From NCBI GenBank assembly GCA_014656175.1, contig BNBX01000001.1:310001-374000 (forward strand): 64,000 nucleotides of DNA, in the 5' to 3' direction. Both the position numbers and the translations under genes were made by a program. This DNA is from Streptomyces werraensis. GTDB lineage: Bacteria > Actinomycetota > Actinomycetes > Streptomycetales > Streptomycetaceae. Of this stretch, positions 52,896-59,858 are shown one piece after another. Each line of letters begins with the position of its first letter. Within the stretch, counting starts at the first letter, position 1. Under the pieces are notes generated by a model, which searched no databases, was not told the origin of the DNA, and was given only the letters and a program-made list of their open reading frames with translations.

Positions 52896-52986
52896 GCGGG
52901 GGACGGTAGGAGTTGGAGTGCACGCCAGGGCAAGGGGGTCGTCGAACTCCGGCGGGCGACGGACGCGGGGAGTCACTGGTCCCTTG

Positions 52987-53202
52987 TCACCGCCCGCTCG
53001 TGCCGTCGGTGTGGGAGCGGCCTTCGAGGCGGTCGCCCGCCTCCTCGTACTGCCACGTCACGTCCCGTACTTCGTGTCCGGGTGCGCCGGGGCTGGTCAT
53101 GGAGATCCGCGCGTCGGGCCAGTGCATGCGGAGGGCCCGCGTCAGATCGTCCCGGTCGACGGCCTGGCCGGCCTTCTTCTCGAACACGGCGAGGTAGGTC
53201 AC
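52987..53202 (-). CDS. Small hypothetical protein (71 residues)
   Basis: I do not recognise the family. The product begins with V/M-TYLAVFEKKAGQAVDRDD and continues through RALRMHWPDARISM and EVRDVTWQYEE, a short alpha/beta protein. GTG 53202 is preceded by AGAGGG; an upstream in-frame start would run through the hairpin region and is less likely. It lies directly downstream, on the same strand, of the tRNA-like RNA element, 36 bases after its distal hairpin. Whether it is functionally linked is unknown. Confidence 0.6.
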   Translation of the reverse strand: MTYLAVFEKKAGQAVDRDDLTRALRMHWPDARISMTSPGAPGHEVRDVTWQYEEAGDRLEGRSHTDGTSGR

Positions 53203-53237
53203 GAACCCACCCTCTCGTGGGGTCACGACGTGGCGGA

Positions 53238-53265
53238 GCCCGGGAGTCGTATCCAGCTCCCGGGC
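53238..53265 (-). terminator. Hairpin at the 3' side of the tRNA-like RNA region
   Basis: Perfect 9-bp inverted repeat (53238-53246 and 53257-53265, arm GCCCGGGAG) with a 10-base loop. It is the likely end of the structured RNA transcript, though without a U-tract. Confidence 0.6.
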
Positions 53266-53304
53266 CCCTGGGGATGCCACCCAATTCGCACGCCGGCGGC
53301 GCGT

Positions 53305-53412
53305 GAGGACGGATCAGTCGTCAGGCCGTCGTGTTCTTCCTTTGAACTACCGCGCCGTGACAGAGGCGCAGGCGAGAGTCGAACTCGCATCCGACGACGT
53401 TCGTCCGTCCCC
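53305..53412 (-). ncRNA. Circularly permuted tRNA-like RNA, candidate bacterial Y RNA (YrlA type)
   Basis: On the minus strand the order of elements is as follows. Stem strand GGGGACGGA (53412-53404); CGTCG (53399-53395); T arm GCGAG-TTCGACT-CTCGC (53388-53372); 3' acceptor strand CTGCGCC (53371-53365). Then loop TCTGTCAC; 5' acceptor strand GGCGCGG (53356-53350); TA; D arm GTTC-AAAGGAA-GAAC (53347-53333); CGACG (53331-53327) pairing with CGTCG; then TCCGTCCTC (53313-53305) pairing with the first strand. All stems are complete, with two G-U pairs. The tRNA tertiary positions are kept: U8, A14, G18-G19 and TTCGA. Bacterial YrlA Y RNAs have this capped, tRNA-mimicking architecture and bind the Ro protein. 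No Ro/TROVE gene is in the window. Confidence 0.72.
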
Positions 53413-53415
53413 GTT

Positions 53416-53519
53416 CGGTCCGGCGATCGGCGGCGATGCTGAGACTGGAGCGAGAGTCTGAGATTGACCGCGGCCGCCTCTGCGACGGACCGCTCTTCAG
53501 GCTGAACTTCAGTTTCAGC
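53416..53519 (-). other. Hairpin array 5' of the tRNA-like core
   Basis: Three further helices lie just upstream on the same strand. GCTGAA/TTCAGC pairs 53501-53506 with 53514-53519. CGGACCG/CGGTCCG pairs 53486-53492 with 53416-53422. Nested inside the second are GCCGCC/GGCGGC (53473-53478 with 53429-53434) and AGTCT/AGACT (53455-53459 with 53442-53446). They support one RNA of about 280 bases rather than an isolated tRNA-like motif. Confidence 0.55.
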
Positions 53520-53626
53520 TTGCGCTCCTGACGCGAACCGGTCCTCACCCGGCCCGCGCCCCGTAGCGCACCCCCGCGCTCGCACGCGGGGGCGATCGTG
53601 GATGCCACCTGTGGCCGCGCCGCGCG

Positions 53627-54358
53627 TCAGCCGAACAGGTAGCCGAAGACCGCGTCGCCGACCCGCTGGTCGGTGACCTCGGCGCCGTTGGCCTCCTCAC
53701 GGGCGAACTTCACGGCCTGCTGGAGCTTCTCGACGCGCTCCAGCAGCTCGTTCACCCGCCGCGCCGGAAGGGCGCCGGAGAACTTCACGGTGGTCCAGTA
53801 TCCGATCGGAACGTCCTCGTAGTACACCTCGACCTGCGCCGGGTGCTTCTCCGTGGCCTCCGCCTTGACGTGGTTGCGCGGCACCTTCTTGGTCCGGATC
53901 GTGCGTACCGGGTCGGTCTTCCACCAGTCCGTGGACGGGTCGAGGGACCAGGACTCGGCGGCGTCCAGCGTCGGCAGCTTCTTGACGAAGCCGTGCAGTT
54001 CGGCGAGCTGCTTCTCGAGGAAGAGCAGATAGCTGACGGGGACGTCGGCGACCAGCGTCCGCCCGTCGACCGTGACGTCCGCGCGGGCCCGGCAGTTGGC
54101 CCAGTCCTTGGTCGCGGTGACGTCGAACAGCCGCGTCAGCGAGGCGGACACGTCGCGCAGCACGTCCTCGGCCTGCACCTGCACCCGCGTGGACTCGGGC
54201 GGCAGCTGCTCGCCCTCCTCGTCCTTCGGCTGGTACGTGCGCGAGATGCCGGCCAGCAGCGCCGGCTTCTGCACCTTGGCGTGTGCGGCGTTGATGTCCT
54301 GGAGCGACTTGCTCTTGACACCCTTCTCGACCGCGATGATCTGGTTCAGCTTGGTCAC
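53627..54358 (-). CDS. Uncharacterised protein encoded beside the tRNA-like RNA
   Basis: This 243-residue protein starts with GTG after a GGGGGAG site (V-TKLNQIIAVEKGVKSKSLQD). It is soluble and mixed alpha/beta: early helices, a central DWANCRARADVTVDGRTL strand region, a Lys/Arg-rich segment (TIRTKKVPRNHVKAEATEKH) and a C-terminal coiled-coil-like helix (RRVNELLERVEKLQQAVKFA). I recall near-identical hypothetical proteins in other streptomycetes, possibly under a DUF number (DUF7873), but no function. Its stop is about 110 bases before the first hairpin of the RNA on the same strand. A role in binding that RNA is a reasonable hypothesis, unproven. Confidence 0.75.
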   Translation of the reverse strand: MTKLNQIIAVEKGVKSKSLQDINAAHAKVQKPALLAGISRTYQPKDEEGEQLPPESTRVQVQAEDVLRDVSASLTRLFDVTATKDWANCRARADVTVDGRTLVADVPVSYLLFLEKQLAELHGFVKKLPTLDAAESWSLDPSTDWWKTDPVRTIRTKKVPRNHVKAEATEKHPAQVEVYYEDVPIGYWTTVKFSGALPARRVNELLERVEKLQQAVKFAREEANGAEVTDQRVGDAVFGYLFG

Positions 54359-54562
54359 GGGCTCCCCCTTCGAACAGCGGGAACCTACCGCGGGCGACGG
54401 GGGCCCGTCGCCGCATTTTCCGCGTACGACTCCCGGGCGGGTGACGTCGGACCCCAGGCCGCGGCGGACCGGGGGGAGACGGGTTCGGCCGGCGCGAACG
54501 TCGTCGTCAGGTATCTCGGCCTTCATGTCGCGCACTGCCTGTGCGGCGAACGCCCGTCGGCC

Positions 54563-54991
54563 TCACTGGTCGTCGGGCCACAGGTGGAACGCGGTGTGCC
54601 CGGTCAGGGGGCGCACCATGCGGAAGTGGCGGCGGTCCAGGGTGAGGATCGCGTCCGTGCGGTACTCGGCCGCCATCACCACGTTCATCGTGTCCGTAAG
54701 GCCGATCTGCGGATACCTGCGCATGGTGACGAGTGCCGTCGACAGGTGCGGTTCGATCTCCGGGACCGCGTACCGGCGTACGGCCGCCTGGTCCCGGATA
54801 TGGCCCAGCGCCAGCTGCGCGGCCTCGGGCCCGATCCGGGTACTCAACAGGTAGTCGAGCTCGGCCAGGACCAGCGGACTCACCACCAATTGGGAGGCGT
54901 CCGCAACGGCCTTGCGGCAGGCAGCATGCTCGGGGGCGTCCCCGTCGAACAGGGAGAACAGACCCGAGGTGTCGGCAATGAGCACGGTCAC
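54563..54991 (-). CDS. vapC: PIN-domain toxin, VapC-like
   Basis: This 142-residue protein has the PIN RNase acidic set: Asp7 (IADTSG), Glu44 (LAELDYL), Asp100 (LTDTMN) and Asp119 (LTLDRRHF). VapC toxins cut tRNA or rRNA when freed from antitoxin. It begins four bases inside the antitoxin stop (ATGA overlap), the usual toxin-antitoxin coupling. Its position 572 bases upstream of the hairpins of a tRNA-mimicking RNA, with only one gene between, is notable because VapC targets include tRNAs. Confidence 0.88.
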   Translation of the reverse strand: MTVLIADTSGLFSLFDGDAPEHAACRKAVADASQLVVSPLVLAELDYLLSTRIGPEAAQLALGHIRDQAAVRRYAVPEIEPHLSTALVTMRRYPQIGLTDTMNVVMAAEYRTDAILTLDRRHFRMVRPLTGHTAFHLWPDDQ

Positions 54992-55236
54992 GCGCCGAAA
55001 CCTTCCAGGTACGAGCCGCGACCCTGGGACCAGTCGATCCTGGAGCCGCTGTGGAACACAGGGATGTCGTCGTCGCCCATCGGGTCCGTGGGGTGATCGG
55101 GTACCGGCTCCTCCGTGACCGGCGACAGGACGGCGACCGGGCGCCCGTTCTTGGTCACGGTGATCCGCTCGCCCCGCTCAGCCGCGGCGAGAATCTTTGA
55201 GGCGTTCTGATTGAAGTCACGCGCGGTCGTCTCCAT
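54988..55236 (-). CDS. Phd/YefM-family antitoxin
   Basis: This 82-residue protein begins METTARDFNQNASKILAAAERGERITVTKNGRPVAVLSPV, the DNA-binding Phd/YefM fold. A flexible acidic C-terminal region (DDDIPVFHSGSRIDW) binds the toxin. It precedes and overlaps the vapC gene. The start codon lies directly against a pair of GTAGTAC repeats in the promoter, so the antitoxin probably represses its own transcription there, and the mRNA may lack a leader. Confidence 0.85.
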   Translation of the reverse strand: METTARDFNQNASKILAAAERGERITVTKNGRPVAVLSPVTEEPVPDHPTDPMGDDDIPVFHSGSRIDWSQGRGSYLEGFGA

Positions 55237-55253
55237 GTACTACAGAGTACTAC
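55237..55253. promoter_or_regulatory. Toxin-antitoxin operator: two GTACTAC repeats one helical turn apart
   Basis: GTACTAC occurs at 55237-55243 and 55247-55253, ten bases apart, immediately upstream of the antitoxin ATG. On the coding strand TAGTAC is also a fair -10 element. Confidence 0.6.
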
Positions 55254-55714
55254 GCCCGGACCGTCTTGCCCGGGCCGTCCGGCCGGGCTGGGACCCGCTC
55301 GCCCCGGGTGTCGGTGACCTCGACGCGGACGGTGGCGCAGCGGGGTCGGGTGGGGAGGAGGGCGAGACGAATGCGCAGAGGTCGCCGCCGCTACGGCAGG
55401 CGTGCCCATCCGAGGCTCCAAGAGCGCCGCCGGGCCCGTCGTCACGGTGTCGCGTGACGCGTGGGCGGGGTTCCTCGGGCCGGCCTCCTCGGAGCGGAGC
55501 GTCTGACACTCGTACGGTCACGAGAGCGCGGCCCTTCCGGACGGCAGGGCTCTCGTGCGGGAGCGCCGTGGCGGGGGCCCTCCGAGAGGGCGCCGCAGGG
55601 GCGATTTTCGGTCTGTTCATCGTTCAAGCGGATCCGGTCATCGGGCGGTCTGTCCCTGCTGACAGATGATCAATAACCTTGTGCGGTACACGAGTCACGA
55701 TCGCAGGGAGCCCC
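55254..55714. other. 461-base region with one hairpin, no recognisable gene
   Basis: Open frames here lack natural codon bias. A 9-bp inverted repeat CACGAGAGC/GCTCTCGTG (55519-55527 and 55549-55557) could be a terminator or RNA hairpin. The AT-richer stretch near 55660-55690 (CTGACA, then AATAACC) is the likely promoter zone of the P450 gene. Confidence 0.5.
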
Positions 55715-56941
55715 ATGTCCACCGCCCAGCAGGTGCCCGACATCCTCTCGCCCGAGTTCGCCGCCGACCCCTACCCGGCCTACCGCGTGATGCGGGAGAC
55801 CGCGCCCCTCCTCTGGCACGAGGCGACCAAGAGCTACATCGTCTCGCGCTACGAGGACGTCGAGCGCGTCTTCAAGGACAAGGCCGGCGAGTTCACCACC
55901 GACAACTACGCCTGGCAGCTCGAACCGGTGCACGGCAGGACGATCCTGCAGATGAGCGGGCGGGAGCACGCCGTCCGCCGCGCCCTCGTCGCGCCCGCCT
56001 TCCGCGGCAGCGACCTGGAGCAGAAGTTCCTGCCGGTCATCGAGCGCAACTCCCGTGAACTGATCGACGCCTTCCGCCACAAGGGCTCGGCCGACCTGGT
56101 CGACGACTACGCGACCCGCTTCCCGGTCAACGTCATCGCCGACATGCTGGGCCTGGACAAGGCCGACCATCCCCGCTTCCACCGCTGGTACACCGCCGTC
56201 ATCGCCTTCCTCGGCAACCTGGCGGGCGACCCCGAGGTGACGGCGGCCGGTGAGCGGACCCGCGTGGAGTTCGCCGAGTACATGCTGCCGATCATCCGCG
56301 AGCGCCGGGAGAACCCGGGCGACGACCTGCTGTCCGTGCTGTGCAGCGCCGAGGTCGACGGCGTGCGGATGAGCGACGAGGACATCAAGGCGTTCTGCAG
56401 CCTGCTGCTGGCCGCAGGCGGCGAGACCACCGACAAGGCCATCGCCGGCATCTTCGCGAACCTGCTCGCCCACCCCGACCAGCTCGCCGCCGTCCGCGCC
56501 GACCGTTCGCTGATACCCCGCGCCTTCGCGGAGACCCTGCGGTACACCCCGCCGGTGCACATGATCATGCGGCAGTCCGCGACGGAGGTCACCCTCAGCG
56601 GCGGCTCCATACCCGCCGGCGCCACCGTCACCTGCCTGATAGGCGCCGCCAACCGGGACGAGCGCCGCTACGCCGACCCGGACCGTTTCGACATCTTCCG
56701 CGAGGACCTGACCACCACCACGGCCTTCTCCGCCGCCGCCGACCACCTGGCCTTCGCGCTCGGCCGGCACTTCTGCGTCGGGGCGCTGCTGGCCAAGGCC
56801 GAGGTGGAGACCGGCATGAACCAGCTCCTCGACGCCATGCCGGACGTCCGTCTCGCCGACGGGTTCCGGCCGGCCGAGCAGGGTGTGTTCACCCGCGGCG
56901 TGCAGAGTCTCCCCGTCCGGTTCACGCCGGTCCAGGGCTGA
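55715..56941 (+). CDS. Cytochrome P450, class I bacterial
   Basis: This 408-residue monooxygenase has the I-helix AAGGETTDK (near residues 231-239, acid-alcohol region), the K-helix Glu273-Thr-Leu-Arg276 (FAETLRYTPP) and the haem ligand Cys354 in FALGRHFCVGALL. Electron partners must come from elsewhere, because no ferredoxin gene adjoins it. It converges on a conservon that ends with a second P450. In S. coelicolor several conservons have paired P450 genes; whether these two act together is unproven. ATG 55715 follows AGGGAG. Confidence 0.93.
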   Translation: MSTAQQVPDILSPEFAADPYPAYRVMRETAPLLWHEATKSYIVSRYEDVERVFKDKAGEFTTDNYAWQLEPVHGRTILQMSGREHAVRRALVAPAFRGSDLEQKFLPVIERNSRELIDAFRHKGSADLVDDYATRFPVNVIADMLGLDKADHPRFHRWYTAVIAFLGNLAGDPEVTAAGERTRVEFAEYMLPIIRERRENPGDDLLSVLCSAEVDGVRMSDEDIKAFCSLLLAAGGETTDKAIAGIFANLLAHPDQLAAVRADRSLIPRAFAETLRYTPPVHMIMRQSATEVTLSGGSIPAGATVTCLIGAANRDERRYADPDRFDIFREDLTTTTAFSAAADHLAFALGRHFCVGALLAKAEVETGMNQLLDAMPDVRLADGFRPAEQGVFTRGVQSLPVRFTPVQG

Positions 56942-57061
56942 CCCGGTCAGCGGTCCGCGACCCCTTTCACACGCGCCGCCCCCGCCCCCGGCCGGTTCCG
57001 TCCCGGCCGGTCCGCCGCGGGGGCAGCGCCCGTCGTCGTACCGCCTGCCGCCCGGTGCGGG

Positions 57062-58342
57062 CTACTGCACCACCGGCGTGAACTGCACCGGCAGTTCCAT
57101 CAGGCCCCGCATCCAGATCGACGGACGCCAGACCAGTTCCTCCGGCTCGACGGACAGCACCAGGTCCGGCAGCCGCTCCAGCAGTGTCTCGACCGCCGTC
57201 CGCGCCATCACGTCCGCCAGCAGCGGGGCCGGGTACGGGCAGCGGTGCTCGCCGTTGCTGAAGGACAGGTGCGCGGCGTTCTCCGCGCCGACGTGGCCCT
57301 CGGGCCAGATCTGCGGGTCGGTGTTGGCCGCGGCCAGGCCCAGGACCAGGCAGTCGCCCTCCCTTATCTGCCGGCCGCCGAGCTGCACGTCCCGCACCGC
57401 CCAGCGCCCGATGAAGTTCTGCGTCGGCGTGTCCAGCCACAGCACCTCGTTGAGCGCCTCACCGACGCTGAGCCGGCCGCCCGAGACGTTCACGGCGAAG
57501 CGCTCGTCGGTCAGCAGCAGACGCAGCGTGTTGCAGACCCAGTTGGACGTCGGCTGCTCGCCCGCCGAGATCACGGAGATGAGGTCCTGGACGATCTCCT
57601 CGTCCGAGAGCCCCGCCGGGTGCATCACCATGCGCGAGGTGACGTCCGGGCCGGGAGCCGTCCGCTTCTCCTTGACCAGCTGCCGCAGCCGCTCGCCCAC
57701 CCGGTTGTACCCGGCGACCGGGTCCTCGCCCTCCGCCGCGTCCAGGGAGATGCGCAGGTCGTCGACCAGCCGGCGGGTGTCCTCACCGGTCGCCGGCATG
57801 CCGCACATCTGCACGACGGCGCGCATCAGGAGGGGGTGCACGTAGTCGGACATCAGCTCGGCCTGGCCGCTGCCGGCGAACCGCGCGATGAGGTCGTCGG
57901 CGATCAGCAGGCACTCGTTGGCCAGCTCGAACTGGTCGACGCCCTCCAGCGCGTCGGTGATCACACCGGCCCGCCGCCGGTGTTCGTCGCCCTCGGCGAA
58001 CAGCACCGACGGCTGGTAGCCCACGTACGGCAGCAGCGGCCAGTCGGACGGGATGTTCTCCCACTGGTTCCAGCGCCGGGAGTCCCGCGCGAACAGCTCG
58101 TCGTGGCTGGTCACGTAGGAGAGCTCGGTGTAGCCCAGCACCAGCCAGGCCGGGACGCCGCCGTCGAGCAGCACCGGCGCGACGGGGCCGTGCTCGCGGC
58201 GCATCGTGCGGTACAGCTCCGAGGGCGTCTGCTGGAAGTCCAGCCCGGTCAGGCTGACCGCGCCGGCGTGCGCGGGGCACCCCGGGGGCGGCCCGTCTCC
58301 GGTGCGGGCCTGCTGCGCGAAGGGATCGGCCGGATCGGTCAC
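57062..58342 (-). CDS. Cytochrome P450 of CYP157 type, K-helix Arg replaced by Trp
   Basis: This 426-residue P450 has the haem Cys368 in NGEHRCPYPAPLLA and the I-helix region ISAGEQPTSNW. The normally invariant K-helix Glu-x-x-Arg reads Glu299-Val-Leu-Trp302 (LNEVLWLDTPT). CYP157 enzymes of S. coelicolor are known for lacking the ExxR motif, with Glu and Trp at these positions as I recall, so it belongs there. It starts with GTG overlapping the cvnD stop by four bases (GTGA), making it the fifth gene of the conservon. Confidence 0.92.
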   Translation of the reverse strand: MTDPADPFAQQARTGDGPPPGCPAHAGAVSLTGLDFQQTPSELYRTMRREHGPVAPVLLDGGVPAWLVLGYTELSYVTSHDELFARDSRRWNQWENIPSDWPLLPYVGYQPSVLFAEGDEHRRRAGVITDALEGVDQFELANECLLIADDLIARFAGSGQAELMSDYVHPLLMRAVVQMCGMPATGEDTRRLVDDLRISLDAAEGEDPVAGYNRVGERLRQLVKEKRTAPGPDVTSRMVMHPAGLSDEEIVQDLISVISAGEQPTSNWVCNTLRLLLTDERFAVNVSGGRLSVGEALNEVLWLDTPTQNFIGRWAVRDVQLGGRQIREGDCLVLGLAAANTDPQIWPEGHVGAENAAHLSFSNGEHRCPYPAPLLADVMARTAVETLLERLPDLVLSVEPEELVWRPSIWMRGLMELPVQFTPVVQ

Positions 58343-58956
58343 AGTGTCGCCTCCTTGGCGGTGGCCAGGTCGTGGAGGTGGTTCACGAGGGTGATCAGCA
58401 CGTCCTTGCCGGAGGCCCGGACCCGGGCGTCGCAGTCGACCATCGGCACGTGCGCGGGAAGGGCGAGCGCCTGGCGTATCTCGTCCAGGGAGTAACGGAC
58501 GCCGTCGTCGTCGAACCGGTTGACGGCGACCACGAACGGTGTGCCGTGGTGCTCGAGCCGGTCGATGGCGTACCAGGAGTCGTCCATCCGGCGCGTGTCG
58601 ACGAGGACGACGGCGCCCAGGGTGCCGGAGAACAGCCGGTCCCACAGGAACCAGAAGCGTTCCTGCCCGGGCGCGCCGAACAGGTACAGCACCATGCGGT
58701 CGTTGAGGCTGATCCGCCCGAAGTCGAAGGCGACCGTGGTGGTGGTCTTCGCGGGCAGCCCGTCGGTCTCGTCGACGCCGACGCCGGCCTGCGTCATCAC
58801 CTCCTCGGTGTTCAGCGGCCGGATCTCGCTCACCGAACGGACCAGGGTCGTCTTGCCCACGCCGAACCCGCCCACGACGACGATCTTCAGTCCCGTCTCC
58901 GCGGTGTCGCGCAGCGGTGTGCGGTGGGTGGGCAGCTCAGAGGTTGCGGAGTCCAT
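58339..58956 (-). CDS. cvnD: Conservon GTPase-like protein CvnD
   Basis: This 205-residue protein has a Ras-like P-loop GGFGVGKTT (residues 29-37), LFGAPGQERF in the G3 position (APGQ rather than DTAGQ) near 98-107, and VNRFD near 155 in place of NKxD. Conservon GTPases act like eukaryotic G proteins in signalling at the membrane with CvnA, CvnB and CvnC. ATG 58956 overlaps the cvnC stop by 20 bases. It is followed by an overlapping P450 gene. Confidence 0.92.
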   Translation of the reverse strand: MDSATSELPTHRTPLRDTAETGLKIVVVGGFGVGKTTLVRSVSEIRPLNTEEVMTQAGVGVDETDGLPAKTTTTVAFDFGRISLNDRMVLYLFGAPGQERFWFLWDRLFSGTLGAVVLVDTRRMDDSWYAIDRLEHHGTPFVVAVNRFDDDGVRYSLDEIRQALALPAHVPMVDCDARVRASGKDVLITLVNHLHDLATAKEATL

Positions 58957-59296
58957 GGAGCACCTCTTGGAGTAGGGCGGAATCGGGCAGGGAGGCGACG
59001 GACGCCGCCGCGCGCGGGTGGCGCGCGGTGATGCGCCCGGTGTCCAGCAGGTCACCGAGCAGGATGCGGACGACCGTGACCGGCAGCCCGAGTTCCGCGG
59101 CGATCTCGACCACGGCGACGGGGTGTTCGCACAGCTCGAGGATCCGGGCGTGCTCCGACTGCATCCCCGGCGTCGGCGCGCTCTCGCTGACGATCAGGGT
59201 GACCAGGTCGAAGGACTCGTCGGCGCGGCTGCGCCCGCCGGTGACGGTGTAGAGCCGGTCCGGGTCCCCCGTGTCGACGGGTTTGCGGGGGGTCAC
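58937..59296 (-). CDS. cvnC: Conservon DUF742 protein CvnC
   Basis: The 119-residue product has the DUF742 pattern: DRLYTVTGGRSRADESFDLVTLIV near residues 13-36, then winged-helix-like HARILELCEHPVAVVEIAAELGLPVTVVRILLGDLLDTG. Its GTG start overlaps the cvnB stop (GTGA). CvnC is the third member of the conservon complex, thought to link the kinase-like CvnA and roadblock CvnB with the GTPase. Confidence 0.92.
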   Translation of the reverse strand: MTPRKPVDTGDPDRLYTVTGGRSRADESFDLVTLIVSESAPTPGMQSEHARILELCEHPVAVVEIAAELGLPVTVVRILLGDLLDTGRITARHPRAAASVASLPDSALLQEVLHGLRNL

Positions 59297-59718
59297 GAGG
59301 TGCCGCTCCCCGGGGCCTCGGTTCGGGGTTCGGCCCGCAGGTGGTCGCCGATCTGCTCGACCAGCTCCATCATCTGGTGCCCGACAACGCCGGGGTCGGC
59401 CTCCTCTCCGGCGACGACGGCGAGGTGCGCGCCCTCGCCGGCCTCCACGATGAACAGCAGACCGCCGTGGAACTCGGTCATCGACTGCCGTACGCCGCCG
59501 GTGCCGTCGCCGAACTCCATGGAGGCGCCCTGGGCGAGGGCCTGGATGCCGGAGCAGATGGCCGAGAGCTGGTCGGCGAGGTCGAGGGTCAGGTGCTCGC
59601 TCCAGCAGAGCTTGAGGCCGTCCCGGGAGAGGACCAGGGCGTGCCGTGCGCCGGGGGTCCGTTCCAGGAGACCCTGCAGGAGCCAGTTGAGGCTGTTGTC
59701 GGTGGTCGTGGTCTGCAT
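59293..59718 (-). CDS. cvnB: Conservon roadblock/LC7 protein CvnB
   Basis: This 141-residue protein has the roadblock/LC7 fold typical of MglB-like GTPase regulators: LNWLLQGLLERTPGARHALVLSRDGLKLC, DQLSAICSGIQALAQGAS, and GGLLFIVEAGEGAHLAVVAGEEAD. It probably regulates the GTPase CvnD. The gene lies 140 bases downstream of cvnA and overlaps cvnC. Confidence 0.93.
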   Translation of the reverse strand: MQTTTTDNSLNWLLQGLLERTPGARHALVLSRDGLKLCWSEHLTLDLADQLSAICSGIQALAQGASMEFGDGTGGVRQSMTEFHGGLLFIVEAGEGAHLAVVAGEEADPGVVGHQMMELVEQIGDHLRAEPRTEAPGSGTS

Positions 59719-59858
59719 GGTGGGTGTTGGGACGGTGGTGTCCGGCCTGGCCGGTCACCGGCCCGTTCCTCCTATCTCACGTGCTCGAGCGGGAAGGGGC
59801 GCCGTCGCCCCGGACGCCGTACGGGGCCGGGCCGCGGCGCCGTACGGGAGGGGTGGGA

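Noticed and set aside
53333-53393. Ordinary tRNA gene
   Set aside because: The T arm precedes the D arm on the strand, and there is no contiguous anticodon loop or CCA end. Only the permuted, capped fold makes all stems pair.
53238-53519. Two-piece (permuted) tmRNA
   Set aside because: The order of halves would fit, but there is no tag reading frame ending in Ala-Ala, the D stem is a full tRNA-type stem, and streptomycetes have a standard ssrA elsewhere.
53321-53608. 95-codon protein frame on the minus strand
   Set aside because: It runs through the tRNA-like core and its hairpins, the product is Arg/Ser-rich without family features, and the RNA explanation accounts for the sequence constraints better.
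55211-55669. 152-codon plus-strand frame before the P450 gene
   Set aside because: Low-complexity Arg/Pro/Ser/Gly composition, no ribosome site, and the start lies across the antitoxin operator.
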